From EX4484-2 sp964592095 (lineage in GTDB: Archaea; Altiarchaeota; Altiarchaeia; IMC4; QMZM01): 7,785 nucleotides of DNA. Shown piece after piece: positions 5,938 through 7,785 of this stretch. Position 1 is the stretch's first letter. Every line of letters begins with the position of its first letter. The stretch is from positions 1-7,785 of the forward strand of contig CAZQER010000053.1 of assembly GCA_964592095.1 (NCBI GenBank), in the 5' to 3' direction. The notes under the pieces were generated by a model, which was not told where the DNA came from, ran no database searches, and was given only the letters and a program-made list of their open reading frames with translations. Both the position numbers and the translations under genes were made by a program.

Positions 5938-6702
5938 CTATAATCTATCTAAAATCAATTCCGCCACCTTTCTTCCAGATAGTAGCATTCCACCGAATAT
6001 GGGTCCCATTCTTGGAGATCCAAATACAGCATTTGCTGCCATTCCTGTGACATACAATCCTGGATATACCTCTCTTGTATTTTCAACCACCATTCTCTCT
6101 GAAACCTCGGACCACATGGATTTCTCACCCTCTACACCCTTGGAGGGTGTTCTTAAATCTCCTACCTTTTTGGCAACGATGGAGCATATTTCCATTGGAT
6201 GTCCGGTAGCATCTACACAGAATTTTGATTTTATAGCTAATGGGTCAACCTCCATACCTGCTATATCAACTGAACTCCAGTTTATCACAAAACCACCAAT
6301 CCTTTCATCTCTTATAACTACATCCTCCACGGATATACCATTAAATATCTTCACACCAGAGTCTATTGTTTTTGCAGTAATCTTTACCACAGACTCGATA
6401 GAATTTGCCACATAGTAGTCCTTATCCCTTTTATATCTTATACCAAAATCATCCAAGATATTTCTTGCTTCTTCTTGCACAACTATTCTTGGATATATCA
6501 TACCTCCACCCCACATTCCCCCTCCTACAGAGAGTTTCCTTTCAAAGATAATCACTTTTACATCTTTATCTGCTATATATTTTGCGGCTACAAGCCCTGA
6601 AGGACCTCCTCCAGCAATGGCTACATCCACATTCAGATTTTCAAGAAAATCCATTATTGCATCCCTTACTATCACCCTTGTTATTTCTGTTTCTTCAATC
6701 AT
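5938..6702 (-). CDS. thi4: Thi4-family thiazole synthase (archaeal, sulfide-dependent type) with Glu at the sulfur-donor position
   Basis: A 254-aa flavoprotein-fold enzyme. Archaeal Thi4 makes the thiazole precursor of thiamine from NAD, glycine and sulfide with iron; older annotations call it ribulose-1,5-bisphosphate synthetase. Visible motifs: dinucleotide-binding VDVAIAGGGPSGL (25-37), FERKLSVGGGMWGGGMIYPRIVV (53-75), VDATGH (163-168), GEKSMWSEVSERM (192-204), and the family C-terminus GMAANAVFGSPRMGPIFGGMLLSG (220-243). Eukaryotic Thi4 has a sacrificial Cys in S-C-M-D-P; the Methanocaldococcus enzyme has His (L-H-V-D-P). Here the segment reads G-M-E-V-D-P with Glu151 (codon GAG), so it cannot donate sulfur from Cys and presumably uses free sulfide. 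The residue after GH is Pro169, where I recall Asp in methanogen homologues. Its ATG overlaps the argB stop by 4 bases, implying translational coupling. Confidence 0.93.
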   Translation of the reverse strand: MIEETEITRVIVRDAIMDFLENLNVDVAIAGGGPSGLVAAKYIADKDVKVIIFERKLSVGGGMWGGGMIYPRIVVQEEARNILDDFGIRYKRDKDYYVANSIESVVKITAKTIDSGVKIFNGISVEDVVIRDERIGGFVINWSSVDIAGMEVDPLAIKSKFCVDATGHPMEICSIVAKKVGDLRTPSKGVEGEKSMWSEVSERMVVENTREVYPGLYVTGMAANAVFGSPRMGPIFGGMLLSGRKVAELILDRL

Positions 6703-7541
6703 TTTTTATACATCATGGTACCAATTCCTTTTGATGTGAATATTTCCTCAATGAGGGCGTGTTCTCTTGATTTTATAATATGTGCCCTCTCCACACCATT
6801 TTTTAATGACTCTATACACGAATTTAGTTTAGGAATCATACCTTTATTTGCAATACCTCTTTTTATTAAATCCTCTGCCTCCTTTATACTCAATCTTGAG
6901 ATAACTCTGTTATTTTCGTCAAGAACACCCTCAACGGAAGTCATAATAATGAGTTTGTTTGCATTTAGTGATATTGCAAGTTTTGCTGCTGCAGTATCTG
7001 CATTTATATTCAGAGAGGCCCCATCATTACTGAATCCGACAGGAGATATTACAGGTATATAGTTTTTATCTATTAAAAGCTTAACAATCTCCGAGTTTAC
7101 CCTTACTATCTCACCTACAAGACCTAAGTCTATCTTATCATTCTTCCTCTTTGCTAAGAATAGTTTTCCAGATTTTCCAGAAATACCGACAGCATTCCCC
7201 CCATGTTTATTTATCCTTGAAACTATCTCCGAGTTTACTTTACCTATAAGCACCATCTTTACTATATCCATTGTTTCTTCATCAGTAACCCTCAATCCCT
7301 CAACAAATCTTGGTTTTTTACCGAATTTCTTCATTGCATTTGAGATTTCATAACCTCCTCCATGTATAACCACTGGTTTTATATTTACTGAATTGAGAAG
7401 TATAATATCTTGAGATATAGTATTCATTACATTTTCATTAAGCATTACCTCTCCACCAAGTTTTATTACAAATAACTTATTCTTGAATTTCTGTATATAC
7501 ATAAGAGCATTTATCAATACATCAGAGATGTTACCCTTCAT
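6699..7541 (-). CDS. argB: Acetylglutamate kinase
   Basis: A 280-aa amino-acid kinase that phosphorylates N-acetylglutamate with ATP, the second step of arginine synthesis (cytosolic). Motifs in order: VIKLGGEVM (25-33), VVIHGGGYEISNAM (57-70), EGLRVTDEETMDIV (81-94, with Arg84 expected to bind the substrate), GISGKSG (119-125), NINADTAAAKLA (178-189), GMIPKLNSC (234-242) and the C-terminal HALIEEIFTSKGIGTMM (261-277). The last block is highly typical of ArgB. Before the kinase core there is a helix (about 6-20, DVLINALMYIQKFKNK) like the N-terminal helix of arginine-inhibited kinases, so feedback inhibition by arginine is plausible. Some archaeal relatives (LysZ) act on the lysine-pathway LysW carrier, but the Arg84 region and C-terminus favour ArgB. 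It is first in a run with thi4 and DUF1805. Confidence 0.9.
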   Translation of the reverse strand: MKGNISDVLINALMYIQKFKNKLFVIKLGGEVMLNENVMNTISQDIILLNSVNIKPVVIHGGGYEISNAMKKFGKKPRFVEGLRVTDEETMDIVKMVLIGKVNSEIVSRINKHGGNAVGISGKSGKLFLAKRKNDKIDLGLVGEIVRVNSEIVKLLIDKNYIPVISPVGFSNDGASLNINADTAAAKLAISLNANKLIIMTSVEGVLDENNRVISRLSIKEAEDLIKRGIANKGMIPKLNSCIESLKNGVERAHIIKSREHALIEEIFTSKGIGTMMYKK

Positions 7542-7580
7542 TTTATTTTTAAAGTATTCAACATAAGATATTACTATTTT

Positions 7581-7603
7581 GAGATATTTAAGTCAATATT
7601 CTC
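7581..7603 (-). repeat. Imperfect inverted repeat after the edge gene stop
   Basis: On the minus strand GAGAATATT pairs with AATATCTC, 8 bp with one bulged A, starting inside the TGA stop of the edge gene. No U-run follows on that strand, so it is not a convincing terminator. It lies in the 60-bp gap before argB, which also holds AT-rich stretches that could be the argB promoter (CTTAAATAT, about 47 bp before the argB ATG). Confidence 0.35.
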
Positions 7604-7785
7604 ATACACCTAGTATCTGAAGTAGTATTGGAGAAGTCTGTTGTGACATCCAACTCGATAATCCGGATACATCAGTCAGATATGGAAAAGTCTTGGTATT
7701 GGGATAAATTGTATAAAAACAATGAATTATATTATTCAATAACTCTACACCATAAGAGCAGTTGCAATTTTCAGTTATGTGGGTT
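7602..7785 (-). CDS. Partial gene, C-terminal 60 codons, function unknown
   Basis: A frame open from the right edge to a TGA at 7604-7602, same strand as argB and 60 bp upstream of it. The last residues read LTDVSGLSSWMSQQT then SPILLQILGV, preceded by a Cys-containing stretch (ENCNCSYGVELL). Amino-acid use looks protein-like and the stop is followed by a normal-sized gap to argB, which is the expected layout. I do not recognise the family. The plus strand is also open over this stretch, so the coding strand is inferred from layout and composition, not proven. Confidence 0.5.
   Translation of the reverse strand, partial: THITENCNCSYGVELLNNIIHCFYTIYPNTKTFPYLTDVSGLSSWMSQQTSPILLQILGV

Noticed and set aside
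5999..7062. Plus-strand frames opposite thi4 and argB
   Set aside because: Both are shadows of well-recognised enzymes.
7661..7668. Palindrome ATCCGGAT
   Set aside because: An 8-base palindrome inside a likely coding region, single copy, no paired site.
7682..7785. Plus-strand ATG frame running off the right edge
   Set aside because: The minus-strand frame fits the operon direction and gives a more protein-like sequence; the plus frame has no promoter or ribosome site.
1..7785. CRISPR array, tRNA, rRNA or insertion sequence
   Set aside because: No regularly spaced repeats, no cloverleaf, no conserved rRNA segment, and no transposase or terminal repeat pair was seen.

Overview
The window looks like a piece of an AT-rich archaeal genome (roughly one third G+C by eye). 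The archaeal signs are a Thi4-family thiazole synthase of the methanogen type, a DUF1805 protein, TATA-like boxes about 25-32 bp before several starts with few Shine-Dalgarno sites, heavy use of ATA and AGA codons, and small secreted proteins ending in PEF-CTERM-like anchors. It could come from a methanogen or an uncultured lineage such as Altiarchaeota. The arginine and thiamine genes argue against a strongly reduced parasite. The exact lineage cannot be fixed from this sequence.

Left part, plus strand (172-1916): three small surface-protein genes in a row. They are a lamin-tail-domain protein, a protein with 14 cysteines, and a third, frame-disrupted relative. All three end in an E-F-N-S motif, a hydrophobic segment with P-x-x-A-Y-L and, in the intact copies, a basic tail. 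The 12 bases encoding EFNS are identical in all three. Left of them (10-62) are two contiguous strong stem-loops, in or near the possible start of a minus-strand gene that runs off the edge.

Middle, minus strand (4920 down to 1909): a tightly packed three-gene operon for a nucleotide-sugar precursor. It encodes a WbpD-like acyltransferase, a WbpE-like PLP aminotransferase and a WecC/WbpA-like 6-dehydrogenase. Together these fit synthesis of an N-acylated amino-uronic acid for surface glycan or N-glycan, but the 3-oxidase (WbpB) expected between the dehydrogenase and the aminotransferase is not here. Diverging from it (5002-5544) is a fourth secreted, C-terminally anchored protein with a Thr-rich linker and three N-glycosylation sequons, a plausible acceptor of such a glycan.

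Right part, minus strand (7785 down to 5548): the end of an unidentified gene, then argB (acetylglutamate kinase), thi4 overlapping it by 4 bases, and a DUF1805 gene 48 bases later. The Thi4 has Glu where the suicide enzymes carry Cys and the sulfide-using methanogen enzyme carries His, which is the most notable single residue in the window. No tRNA, rRNA, CRISPR array or insertion sequence was seen.
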